64,000 bases of DNA. It comes from Vanilla planifolia. Lineage: Eukaryota > Streptophyta > Magnoliopsida > Asparagales > Orchidaceae. The translations under genes were made by a program, and so were the position numbers. Where the stretch lies: contig JAIUJO010000145.1 of NCBI GenBank assembly GCA_023846275.1, positions 207,001-271,000 on the forward strand. The letters run 5' to 3'. The notes beneath the pieces were generated by a model. It saw only the letters and a list, made by a program, of their open reading frames with translations, was not told where the DNA came from and did not search any database. Position 1 is the stretch's first letter, and every line of letters begins with the position of its first letter. Positions 12,551 through 27,639 of this stretch are shown here, piece by piece.

Positions 12551-12666
12551 GTGAACCAAAATGACTTTTAAAAAGTCCACCCACCCCAATAGAACTCTTA
12601 TTGAAGCATACTTAACTTTAGAGTTCTAATGAGATCAAGTGCTAATAATTGGCATGGTTGTGCACA
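12551..12666 (-). pseudogene. Decayed 5S rRNA copy L10
   Basis: The minus strand reads agaactctaaagttaag, tatgctt, and ggggtgggtgga. The stretch from agaactc to the A box is almost ancestral. Its unit has lost the purine tract: near 12,990-13,025 sequence normally before the tract joins spacer directly. Confidence 0.75.
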
Positions 12667-13289
12667 CATATAGATGTAAAAAAATCATACTTGTGTAATT
12701 GTTGACCCAAAGTTAATGAAGTGTCCAAGAAACATAAAGAATTATCACGTGCCTAAAATTTCAAAAAGCTTTTATAATAAATATAGATGTCATAATATAT
12801 CTATATATTAACACTTTATTTATTTTGAGCAAATAATAAATTTTTTATTTTATTATTTCCATTAAAAAAACATTTGTATAAATGAATTATTTCTACTAAA
12901 TTATAGTTCTTATAAAACATTTAAATTAATTTTTAATTATAAGGAATAAAATAATTATTATTTTGAAAATATATGTTAAAGAGCACAACCCAAGAGATTT
13001 CGTAGTTAATTATACCTATAAACATATTCTACATGCACAATTATAAACATTTGTTAATGATACTTTATTATAGTTCGTATAAGTTATTTCAATTATTTAA
13101 TTATATATAAGTTATTATTTTTTTACACAAAATGAATACCATGCTTAACACATTCTTAAATTGATAATAGTGTTATAAATTTATAATTCATAAATAATAA
13201 CTAAAATGCAAATTATAAAATAACTTTCATAATTATGTTACTTATGAATATTAGCATATTTTTAAAAATACATTATCATTTTATTAGAA

Positions 13290-13340
13290 AAAAGCAATGC
13301 TAAGAAAACTTTTGTGCAATAGATTATTGCAAAAAAAATA
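13290..13340 (-). pseudogene. Unit L11 with the 5S relic deleted
   Basis: The usual approach to the 5S 3' end (caatgctaagaaaacttttgtgcaa) is followed within about 10 bp by the post-5S landmark attgcaaaaaaaataatgaa. About 100 bp, the whole 5S body, is absent. The spacing from L10 is only about 760 bp. Confidence 0.5.
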
Positions 13341-13639
13341 ATGAATTGTTTAAAAAAGTTTCTAAATTATCATCCATATACACTTCCAAATATAATTTTA
13401 TTTTTATTATATATGTAAAACCGTATTCCAATATTAATACTTTAATTATATCTAATTAAAAATAAATTATTTATACTAATTATTTCTCTTAAAGTAAACT
13501 TTAATACTTAAGAATTATTTTCACCAAATAATAATTGTTATAAATAAATTATTTATTCATTATAAATTATATAAAAGGAATTTATTTTTTTAAATAAACA
13601 TTAATGTGTGCAGCAAAAGAGATTTCCTAATTAATCTTA

Positions 13640-13965
13640 TGTAATTGAGATAAAGAAATATTCATGATGGAAATAAGTTCATTATAAGAGAGGAGTCAGG
13701 GTGATATAAGAAAATGATATAGAGAAAAATATTAATTGAGAAAGAAGAGAAAGATTATTGAATGAAAGAAAAAGAAGAAGAGAGAAGAGAGAAAATAAGA
13801 AGATAGAGAGGATAAATAACAAAATGAAAGAAGGAGAGTTAAGAAAATCATGAGTGGTAGAGGAGAAAGAAGGTGAGGGCTAGATAAAGATTTAGAAAAA
13901 GAGAAGATAAATAAGGGAATGATAATGGAAAAGAAAAAAGGTGAAAGAATGTGAGAGTTATTAGA
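13640..13965 (-). repeat. GA-rich tract of unit L11, cut at an inversion junction
   Basis: A purine tract that should be followed by minus-oriented spacer. Instead, after gtgagagttattagacat the sequence continues as plus-oriented spacer. The junction lies at about 13,966. Confidence 0.75.
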
Positions 13966-14080
13966 CATATCACATTATATAATATAATAAAATAATAATT
14001 ATAATTTAGCTATAAAAAACATAACTTATATCAACTATAAAAAAATAAATGTAGCATATATTTATAATAGCATATAGATG
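13966..14080 (+). repeat. Plus-oriented 5S spacer fragment abutting the CA block
   Basis: The sequence tataatataataaaataat followed by cataacttatatcaactat matches plus-strand spacer at 62,165-62,240. It ends in tataatagcatatagatgg, where CA repeats begin. Its continuation resumes at 57,021, so the CA block splits one plus-oriented unit. Confidence 0.65.
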
Positions 14081-14089
14081 GTGTGCACG

Positions 14090-15075
14090 CATACATACAA
14101 ACACACAAACATATACACACGCACACACACGTGGAAGCATATGCAGTTGTACAAACTATTGCATGCACAAACACAAACATGCACATGCACAAGCATACAC
14201 ATGCAAAAATAAAGACACACATATTTGGATAGATATGTACACATACACTCATAAACACACACACACATGTATATGCATGCATAGACACACAAGCATATTT
14301 ATGCACATGCACACATAAGAAAACTCATGCACACACATATACACACACACATGAACACAAACATGCATGCAAACACACGTGCACACACACACACATGCAC
14401 TCACACATAGAAGTGTGTATAGACACACACTTACATGCATGCACACACACATAAGCACACATACACACTCACGCAAAAGAACGCACGTACATTTGTTTTT
14501 GCATATAGACATTCAAATGCACAAATGAACACACATTAACAAACACACAGACACACATGCACACTTGCATGCATGCAAGGATATGCATGCATATGAACAC
14601 GTAAATGCATGCAAACACTCATGCACACTTTGCACATCAATGCATGTGCAAACGCTAACACGTAGACACACATGAACATTGACAACCACACATAGAAATC
14701 CACACACGCACATACAAAAACATGCATGAATGCAAATGCACTCTTGCTAACACACACATACGCATGCACAATCATACACATGTACATACTAACACAGACA
14801 AACATGCATACACACACACACATGTAAAAACATGTGCACACATTCGTGCATACACATGCAAATGAATGCACATGCGTGCACACACATACAAGTACCATCA
14901 TACACACAAACATTCTCATGCACACACATATTTACACACAAATGCATATGCACAAACAAAAATGGACATGAACAGACATGCATAAGCATGCAAACATGCT
15001 CACATGCATAGGCTTACACACACATGCAAACATACACAAATGCACTTGAACACATTAATGCATACACACACAAAA
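14090..15075 (+). repeat. CA-block module B, copy 1
   Basis: Marker order: gcatatgcagttg, aaaataaagacacacat, catgtatatgcatgcata, tgcatatagacattcaaatg, aggcttacacacacatgc and gcacttgaacacattaatgc. The same order recurs at 27.65 and 29.5 kb with offsets near 13.57 and 15.45 kb. It lies at the very left edge of the block. Confidence 0.75.
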
Positions 15076-16100
15076 ATAGATGTATTAAACAAAAACACAA
15101 ACACACAAATATGTGCAAACGCACACATGAACAGAAACACACACACATACACATGTGCACACATGTACACAAATGCAGACACACAAGCAAACATGCATAT
15201 ACCCACACACATACAAACACACATTCATAAATATGCACCTACACACACATACAAGTACACACACACACACATATAGAAAATAACACAAGGACACAAACAT
15301 AATCAAACATGCTTGCACACATACACACATGCACATACATATTGGCATGTACATGCCTACACACATGCATGCATGCACACACCCACACAAACATGCACAT
15401 GCACACGCACACACATGCACATTTATGCACATGCATACACAAAAGAAAAAACACATAAATGCTAACACATACACATGCACATTCACATACGCATACATGC
15501 ATGTGCTTATACATACACACATACACAGTTGCACACCCATACATACACATGCATACACAAACCCACACACACTAATTCACACACACATGGACACACACAA
15601 ATACACACACTCACACACAAACACACATGCACATATGCACACATGTAATTGCACACACTCACAAAAAAATGCATACACACACATGCAGGCACACTCACTC
15701 AAATGCACTTGCACTCACACTAGTGCATATATAGACACAAACCTACGCACACACACACACATGCACACACATATGCAAATACATGCACAAACACACACAA
15801 TCACTACCACAAACCACCACACATATGTACACAAATGCACACACACACATGCCTCCTCACACACACACACACTTATGCACATGCATGTTGCACTTGAACA
15901 TACATTCATATGTACACTCACACACCTATACACAAGCATGCGTAGACACACATAGACACACCACCCAAAAACAAACACATGTGCAAAGATGCACACGAAT
16001 GCACACAAAGGCACACACATATGAAGGCACATATGCATACAGACGCAACCCCTTACACACAAGCTTGCACACATATATTCATGCATATGCACATGCACAC
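15076..16100 (+). repeat. CA-block stretch between modules B1 and A1
   Basis: Dense CA repeat. The last 150 bp (around 15,960-16,050, with aaacacatgtgcaaagatgc) already match 47,456-47,540, so module A may start earlier than marked. The rest shows no clear partner by eye. Confidence 0.5.
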
Positions 16101-19100
16101 ACATAAGCTCAAACACACAAACATTCATAGGCATGTAGACACAAACACATAGATGCACACACATACACACATGCATGTGCACAACAACACACCCACATGT
16201 ACAAACACACACTTTAGAATACACATATACACATGCACAAGCACATGCACACAAAAAGGCACACATGAACGTAAACACACACATGTAAGAACATGTACAC
16301 ACACACTTACACCCACACCGACACACATCACATGCAGGAACACACATGCATAGCACACACACACATGCACCCACATGCACATGCACATACACAAACATAC
16401 TCACATCTATACACAAACACTCCCACTCAAATGCTCACACTCACTCACATACAAATATGTACATACATATGTACACACACATATACCAACAAACATACAC
16501 ACACACACACTCACACACTCACACCCACATGCAAATGAGCCTATGCACACAAGCACACAAATGCAAACCAACACATATAGACATACATACATAGACACAT
16601 GCACACACTCGCATCAACACACACGCACACACTCCCACACACCTGCCACACACACATGCATGCAAATGCTCAAACATGCTTACACTTGCAAACATATACA
16701 CACACACACGCACTTTTACACACGTACACACCCATGTATAAACACACTCATAAACACACACATATACACTCACAGGCACTTGTGCAAGCACATGTAAATG
16801 AAGAAGTACACATACATATGTACACACACACATACATACAAGCACACTCTTGTTTAGACATGCACAAATAGAAGCACACATATATTTTCACACAAATGCT
16901 CAAACATAAATGCATACACATATATACAAATATACTCAAGCACACAAACTTACACACACATATACGTCCAAACTCATAATATACATAGACATGCATATGC
17001 ACATGTGCACAAACACACACAAACAAAAGCACACACACACACAAATACAATCATAGGCACACACAAAAACACATACACACTCACAAATGCATGAACAGGT
17101 ATGCTTAAGCCTAAGTAGACATTCATATAGGCAAAAACATACACACTTATAAAGAAACACACGCACAGGCACATATAAAAATGCACACACATCCACATGC
17201 ATGCATGCACTCACACATGTAATCACACACACTTGCCAATATGAACACACACACACACGTGTAAACAAACATGCTCACACAGACATGCACACATTCACAA
17301 AATGTACACACACACCCACACATGCACACAGTCACACATAGGCCTACACACACACATATAAACACATATGCACACATGTTCATGAACACACACATAGATG
17401 CACAGACACTAACAACCACACATGCACATACACACAAACACACTAAACATGTGCACGTGTACCCCCATGGACAAACACTAAAATGCACAAACACATATGA
17501 AATCAAGAACACACATACACACACATGAATACCAACATATACACACACACACGTACGAGTGCACATACACATGAATTCACATGATAATACATACATAGAC
17601 ACACTCACATATGCACACATGCACATATGCATCCACACACACATGGATGTACTCTCACATATGCATGCACATGCATATATGCACAAACACACACATGCAC
17701 ACATAAAACTCACACACATAGGCATGCACTCACACACCTACATACACACATACAATCACAATCATGCACCTACATGTGCAAACACGCACACTCACACACG
17801 CTAACACACATGACCATGCACGTGCATACACACCCACACACTCATGCATGCACAAAAAATGCATAGAAGTGAACAAATGCATAGACATGCACACAAATAT
17901 ATGCATACAAGCAAACAAACATAAATGTTTATGCACACACACACACACACAAACACACACATATGAACACAAACACACCAAAAGGCATAGACACAAATAC
18001 ACACATGCATATGTAGATGCACACACACAAATGTACCCATGCACACATGTAAGCAGACACCACTTGAATGCACAAGTCCACACATACATGCACAAAAAAC
18101 ACACATAAGGACCAGATGCATGCACAAGCATACACACATATTGTGCACACAAATATCAGCATAAATGAGCACACAAATGCATGCACATATGCACACTGAT
18201 ATGAACATAAATACATGTACACATACACACATGCACACAGGTACATACGCACACACAAACACACAAACAAATGCATATGCACACATGAACACACATGCAT
18301 AAACAAGCATGCACACACACTCACATGCACTCACACAAACATACTCACACAAATAGATGTACACACACAGACATAGACACACGCATGGCCACACACAAAA
18401 ACACACATCCACACACAAACATACACGCACATGAATGCATGCAAGCATAGAAATGAACACACACACTCACACACATACACATAAAGACACATGTGTACAC
18501 ACATGCATGTGCACATGTTCAAAGGCACATACACAAAAACATGCAAGTATATGCATACTCACAGACACACATGCATGCACACCCAGGCACATGCATATGC
18601 ATACCAATGCACGTATACTCACAAATGCACATGTACTCACTCTCATACACACATGCATACCTATGCACATATGCATATGCATATACACATACACTAACAC
18701 ACACTCATATAAGTAGACGCATGCACACATATAAACATATGCATGCACACCCACCACACACACATGCACTCACAAAGAAAAACACATAGTCATACCCACG
18801 CACACAGCTCATGCACAAGCATGCACACTCACTCACACTCGCATAGGCACATGTATGCACACATATAAACATATGTACACATGCCTACACACAAGCATAT
18901 GCACAAGCACACTCATAAACATAAGCATACATAACGACATGCACATAGACTCATATGCCCAAGCACACTAACATGCACACACAAACAAAAGCATGCAAGC
19001 ACACATACGTACTTGCACACAATGCACCCACATAAATGCACTCACATATTCACTAACACACCCATAGGCTTACACATGCACAAATGCACAATTATATAAA

Positions 19101-21359
19101 CACATAAGCAAAATTGCACAAACATGCATGAATGCACATGCACATACAAATAAGTTCATAAACACACCATGCATAGATACTAAGATGGACGAACAAAGAC
19201 ATACACACACATGTGCGAATGCAATCACACATGCACAGATACAAATGAATAAATAAACACTACTGCACACACACAAACAAACACACTCACACCCACACAA
19301 ATGCATATGCACACATGCAAATGCACAAACACATACATTCACATGCACACATAAAAACATAAACATATGCACATACACACACACAAACACTTACAAACAC
19401 ACACAACTACACATATACACAAAGACTCACACACACTCTACTCGCACCCACGCATGCACATACACACAAACTTGCACAATGACTCACAAACATATCCACA
19501 TGCATAAATGCATAGAGACAAACATTAGCATGCACACATATACACACACACAAATGCACACACATTTGTTCATAAACTCGCACACACACACCCACACATA
19601 CGTACTAATGCACACACATACACACACACATGCGCATGCAAAAACCCACACACACTATCACACATGCACACACACAAATACACATAGGCATAAACACATG
19701 CCAATGCACATAAACATGCTTGCTCACATGCACACACAACTTCACTTGTATACAAACACATGGACACATGGACACATGCACATGCAAACATGCACACAAA
19801 AGAAAAAACATGTGCACACACAAATAAAAACATACATGCACACACATGCACGAATGTAGACACACAATGCATACAAACACCTGCACATGCACACACATGC
19901 ACAAAAAAACACACACCCGCACTCATGCAAGCACACATACACACAAACACACATGCACATAGATTCACTTGTACACATACATATACACATGCACACACTC
20001 GTACACATAGACACACATGCATGAATGCAAACACTTGTGCATGCACAAATCAATACATGCTCATCCACACACATATGCACACCCATATGTACACAAACAT
20101 GTGCACACTTATACAAATGCATGTATACTTGTAGAGACACACATAGACATACACACACACACACATGTTCTTACAAAAATACACACATGCACACTTGTAG
20201 AGACACACACACATAAGAACACATGCACACACAAACACAAGCATATAGGCACATACACATGCACAAATACAAGGTCTCATGCAAGAACATGCCACACACA
20301 TGTAGATAGACATGCATAATCAGACATATGCACATGAACACACATGAACACAAACACATGCATGCACCCACACACACACACACATGTTTCTATGTATAGA
20401 CATGCACACACACACACACTTAAATGCTCTCACTCATGCACACAGACATTCACAAACACTAACACAAACATAAACACAAACACAAATACTAACATACAAC
20501 CACACACACGCTCACACAAGCATAAAAATGCACTAACAAAGACACACATGTGATCGTGCACACCGACATACACATACATGTATACAAAGACATGCACACA
20601 CACACATACATATATACATACACACCCACACACACACACATGCAATTACAAATACTCGGATACAGACACACACAAAAAATGATGCACACATGCACATTAA
20701 TGCAAATGAACACCCACACACATAAACATGCCCATGCACATCAACACACACATACACACATATGCAAACACATGCACAAAAACAAACACACACACAAGAA
20801 CACACATGATCACACATAAGCACACAAGCATGCAAATGCATATACTCATAGAGACAAACATTCAGACACACTCACATGCTCATACACACATACATATGCA
20901 CCCATGCTCACACATGCACACAAGCAAATCATATACAAACATGCACACACTTGCACTCACACAAAATAATGCAAATGTACACACACACGGACACACAATT
21001 TCTCTCTAGCACATGTCGCACACATGCCCTCGCACATATACACACGTAGATGCACACCCACACGCACACATGCATACTAACACATAGCTACACACTTATG
21101 CATGCACACACACACACACAAATACATGCACACATGCATGCTCCTAAGAACACTCATAAGCACATGCACAAGCACACACATACACACAGGCACATACATG
21201 TTCACATGTGCAAACACACATACACTCATATGCATACACGCCCATTCACAAATGGACAAACACACATAAAACACCATTACGCACACATGCACACAAGAAA
21301 ACATACATAATCACACATGTAAATGCAAATAAATGCACACCAACATGAACTTACATAGA

Positions 21360-23095
21360 CCCATTTGCAAACTCATTCACGCACACACATAACCACTCAC
21401 ATGCACATAGGCACACAATGAACACATAAAAACACTCATAAACTTGCATGTGTTCACACACACACACACACACACAAAAATACACAAATTAACATAAAAA
21501 ATTGCACACAAGAACACAAAGATATATACATATCTGCACACACACATGTGCACATGCACATGCACATACACACCCCAACACCCACACACATAGAACCACA
21601 TGCACATGCAAGCTTGCATAGCATGTGGACATGACCCAAACCCACACACACACACACATGCACACTTGGATGCATGGACACATACACACTTGCAAACACA
21701 TGCACACACACAAAAAAATAAACAAGCATGCCACACACATGCACTCATGCACACTACACATGAACATGCATGTGCACATGACTACACAAGCACATGCACA
21801 TACATGCACAAGCACATACACACTCAAATACATTAGAACACAGATAAGAACACACAAACATGCACACAAAGACACACATGAACATGCACACATACAAATG
21901 CATGCACACACATTCACACACTTTCAGCTCATGCTTTGACAGACACAGAGACACAGATGTGCACAAGCATGCACACACAAACACGCATGCACAAAAACCC
22001 AAATGCAAACAAGCATGCCCAATTACAAACATATGTGGATGCACACATGCACACAAACATCCATGTGCACACAAACACACAGATACACATGCATGCACAC
22101 ACACATAAACACACACATGTGCAAACACATCTACATATGCACACGTAGAAGAATGCACACATAAATAGATGCACATAGACAAGTAGGTAAGTGCACACAA
22201 AAGAATAAAGACATGTGCACATGTACATGCAAACACATGTACATGCACATGCACCTACATTCACACAAACACACGAACACACACACATACAAACAAGCAT
22301 ATTCATACACACACACACACACTCACACTTGCATGCACACACATGCCAACACATGGACATGCACATTCATACACACACATACTACCATGCATGCACACAC
22401 ATGCACAAGCATACATATGCACATGCATACACATACACACACAGATATACTCATGCCTATGCACATACAAAAATATTCATGCACAAACATATGTGCACAC
22501 ACGCATGCACACAAAGACACACATGTGCACATACATGCTAACGCTCACATACATATGCACACATGCACATGTACACACTCACATGCACACACACACATGG
22601 TCAAACATGCATGCTCACAAACATGCACATACACACACATGCACACACACACACACTCACATGAATATGAATATGCACACACACACACACACTTGAATAT
22701 GAATATGCACACACACACACACACATATGCAAACATACATATCTACATAAGCAAGTGTGTGCAAAAACATTCAAGTGCATGCATGTTAACAAATGTACAT
22801 TCGTACATATGAACATGAATGCATGCATAACACACAAAAACACCTAAACACAAGCATTCATGTCGACACAAACTCATGCACACATGCGCACTCATACACC
22901 CACACACACTCAAAAGTGTAGACACACGCATGCATATACATAGGCATACACACACTCATCCTCCCCACCATGTATGCAAAACCACTAAATCATTCACACA
23001 CACACACATGCATGAATGCATGCATAATCGCACACATGCATGGACCTATGCATATACACAACCACACACATGAAGATGCACACACACACATGTTC
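21360..23095 (+). repeat. Segment present in module A1 but absent from A2
   Basis: Flanking homology on the left reaches catgtaaatgcaaataaatg and resumes on the right at agaagtaaatatgcatac (about 23,120 / 52,770). The intervening 1.7 kb has no place in the second copy, where the flanks join near 52,725-52,757. It is still CA repeat, with unusual islands such as ttcagctcatgctttgac near 21,924 and cctccccaccatgtatgc near 22,960. Whether it was inserted here or lost there is undecided. Confidence 0.6.
22662..22726 (+). repeat. 32-bp local tandem duplication
   Basis: Two copies of tgaatatgaatatg followed by a CA run, starting at 22,662 and 22,694. Each copy itself contains a doubled gaatat. The duplicates are identical over the interruption, so this is a recent event. 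Confidence 0.85.
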
Positions 23096-26000
23096 ACACA
23101 CACACAACCACACCCACACACAGAAGTAAATATGCATACGCACACGCAAAACACACAAACAACACAAACACATAGACAAACAACGTACAAATGAACTTGC
23201 ACATGTAAACACACCCACACACACGCTCACATCAACATGAACACAAAATCTAACACGTGCACAAACACACACATGCATGCAAACAAACACACATGCATAG
23301 ACCCACAACTGTGCATGAACACAAACAAGTGCATAAAAAAGCAAACACACTTGCACCCACACAAGCATGCACACGGATGCACACTCACACATAAACTCAC
23401 GCATAAACGTGCATGAATGGAACACACAAACACATGGATATACTCACATGTATGCACATGCACACATACAAAAACAAACACATGCACACACATATGCATG
23501 CAAAAACATACACACATCTACATGAACACACATAGACGTGTGTGCACATGCACACACATGCACACCCACCTACACACAACTGTACATGGACTTGCATTCT
23601 TGTACACTCGCATGGCACACACACATGAATGCATCAACACATGAACAAAAGAAGAAAACACATGCACACATAAACAAACATGCATGCACAAGCATTCGTA
23701 GACATGCACCCACAAATGGACATGTGCATGCAAACACATGCACAAGCAAATGCACACACAAGAAAATGCAAATACACATGAACTCACAGTCACAAGCACA
23801 CATATATGCTCATAGACATGCATACATATAGGCACAAACATATGCACACACATGCACATGCACCCATGCATTCCTACATGCATACATGCATTCACAAAGA
23901 TTCATGTTCAGACACACACATACATGAACACACATGCACACATAAACTTACACAAACTAATAAATATGCACATGCATGTGCACAAATTGACATGCACACA
24001 AACACATGCACAAGCATGCAAACACATGATCACAAACACACATACACACAAATGCATGCACCCACAGTCATACACACATGAGAGCATGCACATACACATA
24101 AACATACATAAACTCACATACACACACATGAACAAACACAAACACACATATGCACACATGTCCACACACACACATCCAAGCACATGCACATAGAGGTACA
24201 TGCACATGCACACACATAGACACATGTATGCACACACATGCACATAGACACACAATAACACAGATGAACAAGCACACACACACATACCCATATATGAACA
24301 CACACACATGCACATGCACATCCATGCACAATTACACATGCACAAATGCATGTACAAACCCATACACATGCAGATAGACACACACCAACATAAATGAACA
24401 TGCACACACATACACCCATACACGAACACACACACATGGACACACACATGCATACATATTTAAATACACATGAATGCATGTACAAACCCACACACATATA
24501 TTTATATGCACATACAGACATGCAAATAAACACATGTGCACACACATGCACACAAACATGCATATGCTTGCACACACAAACACATAGACACATTCATGCA
24601 CACACATACACACATACACACATGTGTGCACACATGTACACTAACATGTAGACACAGCACACATACATAAGCATGAACAAATGCATACACATGCAAAAAA
24701 ATGCACATCTTCACACATAGGTGCACGAACTTACACACACAAAGATATGCACTTGCAGACACGCACACATGCAAGCATACATATAGATACATAAACATAC
24801 TCACTTACGTGAACACACACATCCATGCACTCCAACACATGCATACTAACATAAAAACTCACATGCATAAGAATAAACACATAAACATGCATGCATGCAC
24901 ATGCACACACTTGTACACACATGCACAAAAGTACACACAAACACACATACATAAGAACATACAAGCATGCACATGCACACAAATGCCTACACGCACACAC
25001 ACACATGCACACATGTACACATAAACACATGCACAGATGCACACATGCACACATAATTACACATGTACAACAATGCATATGTGCATAGATAAACACACGA
25101 ACCCATCTACACACACATGCAAACATGCAAATGTATGGCCAGGCACATAAAGACATAAAAATAAACACACACACAAGCATGCACACACATAGGCACACAC
25201 GTGCATGAACAAACACTAACACACAAGAACAAATTTGTAGACACACATAAATGCATGCACTCTCACATTCACACACATGCAAAGGCACAAGCACATACAC
25301 AAACATGCACATGTAAAAACACAAGATCACACACACACATGCTTATGCACAAACACATGTGTACATACATGGACATAAGTGCACACACAAGTACACATGC
25401 ATACTCTCACACATGCACACACACAAGCACACACAAACACACTTACACACACATACACATATGTGTGTGCATATTCATATGCACTTGTAGACACCAACAC
25501 ACACACACTCATACACACACCTACGTACACAAGCATATATGCATGCACACATGCACACACACTTAAATTTACACACATATGCACACAATCATGCAACATA
25601 CCCACACACTCCTAAACACATGCATTAACATACACACAAGCATACACATACACACCCAAACAAACATGATCTTACACATGCACACACACACACAAACAGA
25701 CATATGAGCACCTGAGAACACATCTACTCGCACACATGCACACACTTACTTGCACACGTTCACACATACACACAACCACTTATGCACACACACTTCCACA
25801 CAAGCACACAAGTGCACACACATGCACCCACAACATGCAAAAAGAGTTTAACACTTGCTTGGATGCTTACACACGAATAGATATGTATGCACTCACATGC
25901 ATATTCACACATGCACGTATGCACAAGCACACACAAACATGCATATACATGTAGACATGTATATACACAAACTTGCATATACACATGCACATACACATAC

Positions 26001-27002
26001 AGACACAAACACACACATACACATTTATAGAGATGCATGCAAAGACATGCACACAAACATAGATGCAAACACGTGAACCTACATGCAAGCATATGCACAC
26101 ACAAAAAGACAAGTATAACCACATTGATACACAAATACACTTACACACATATAAAAACATACAATCAACAACATATCCATATACAGATATACACGCACAA
26201 ATGCAATCACATATGTGCACACACACATGCAACCATGCACACACAAAAGTGCATACACATACACACATATGCACACAGAATCATGCATACATATTTACAA
26301 ACAAATACAAGCAAACACACATGCACACATGCAAACAAATGTAGGCACGCGCGCTCATTCGTGCACACTACCACACACACATAATCATAACAACACATGC
26401 ACAAATGCATGCATAGTTATTACACATGTATAAACAAACACACTCACATGCACACATACTCAATCATAAACACATAACCAAACACTCAAATGTGCATAAA
26501 CCATTATACACAAGCACACACATAGGTGCACATACAAATGTAGTCATGCACATTTACACACATGTGCACACAATAACACAAATAGAAATACACACCCACA
26601 TCCATACACACACAAACACATGCACACGTTGACACACACATGCACAAAGCATGCATGCAAGCACACACACATGCATGCACAAACAAATATATGCATTGGC
26701 ACATGCATATGTAGATGCACACACATAGACATATGTGCACATAGATGTATGCACATACTCACAGATAAACACACACATGCACACAATCTCCCACACACAC
26801 ACACATGCAAAAGCATACACATATGCACACATGCATGCATGAAGATGTACACATGCATATCGACATCCATGTGCATAGTCACACATACACTAATGCACAC
26901 ATGAATACACATGCACCCATACTAACACAGACATGCACACACACACACACATAAGAGTATACATGCATATACACTCATACAAACACACAAGTGCACATGT
27001 AC

Positions 27003-27480
27003 ACACACACACACCCACACCCACACTCACAAATGTGCACACGAGCACACATAGCCCACAAACTCACACTCACACTCACATCTACACAAGGACACACAAT
27101 CATATGCAAACGCACAATTGTACTCTCATATGCACACAAACACATGCATACAAACTATCATGCATAAGAATACATATGCCTACACACAAATACATGCAAG
27201 CACACACACATGCATAAGAAAGCACACACACGAGCATGCTTGTTTGCACCCACAAACACAACCACACACACAAATGAACACATCTACACTCTCACACACA
27301 TGCATACATATACAAATAAAGGCACATGCACACACAAATACACACATTATTATAAAAGAAAAATCACATAAAAGAAAAAACATGCACAAGTACATACACA
27401 ATCACATAGACACATGCACTCACAAACAAATGCATTTGAACATACATTCACATGCATGCTCACACACCTATACACAAACA
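27003..27480 (+). repeat. CA-block module C, copy 1
   Basis: Marker order: cacacccacactcacaaatg, an (ACTCAC)n run with 3 units, cacaatcatatgcaaacgc, cacacattattataaaagaa, cataaaagaaaaaacatg, and cacctatacacaaacatgc. The A-rich interruption near 27,350-27,380 is distinctive. It is followed by module B2. Confidence 0.8.
27068..27085 (+). repeat. (ACTCAC)3 hexamer run, C1
   Basis: Three ACTCAC units followed by atctac. It is the shortest of three orthologous-position arrays. Confidence 0.8.
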
Positions 27481-27639
27481 TGCATAGACACACACAGACA
27501 CACATGACCATACAAACATGCCACACACATAGATGTAGGCATAAGCACAAATGCACATACATGAACATGTAAGCAAATAAATAGATACACACGCATACAC
27601 TCACATAAATGCGTCCATTCTAGCACACAACAACATATA

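Larger units (their letters stand above)
431..13965 (-). repeat. Array of decayed 5S-derived units, minus orientation
   Basis: About eleven units of roughly 0.75-1.55 kb follow each other head to tail. In 5S sense each has a CT-rich tract, an AT-rich gap, a 5S relic and an AT-rich spacer. Recurring spacer landmarks on the plus strand include aaaaatatg just before the 5S relic, a motif like ttgttgcctaaaaataatga just after it, and tataataactaaaatgg-like strings. Unit lengths vary because of deletions. A tandem 5S gene array is the likely ancestor. A 5S-bearing retroelement such as Cassandra is an alternative, but no LTR ends, primer-binding site or internal domain are visible. No open frame in this stretch resembles a gene. 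Confidence 0.7.
16100..27000 (+). repeat. CA-block long module A, copy 1
   Basis: Rare strings shared in order with copy 2 (47.5-56.5 kb) include cattcataggcatgtagac (16,120 / 47,608), tatgcttaagcct (17,100 / 48,491), acccccatggacaaacac (17,460 / 48,877), accagatgcatgcac (18,110 / 49,558), tgtgatcgtg (20,550 / 51,937) and catgtaaatgcaaataaatg (21,317 / 52,690). The offset is about 31.4 kb until 21.35 kb, then about 29.6 kb, because this copy has about 1.7 kb of extra sequence. Confidence 0.8.

Noticed and set aside
2645-13968. Minus-strand Phe/Leu/Ser-rich frames resembling membrane proteins
   Set aside because: They coincide with the pyrimidine-rich complement of the GA tracts. The apparent hydrophobicity comes from TTT, CTC and TCT codons.
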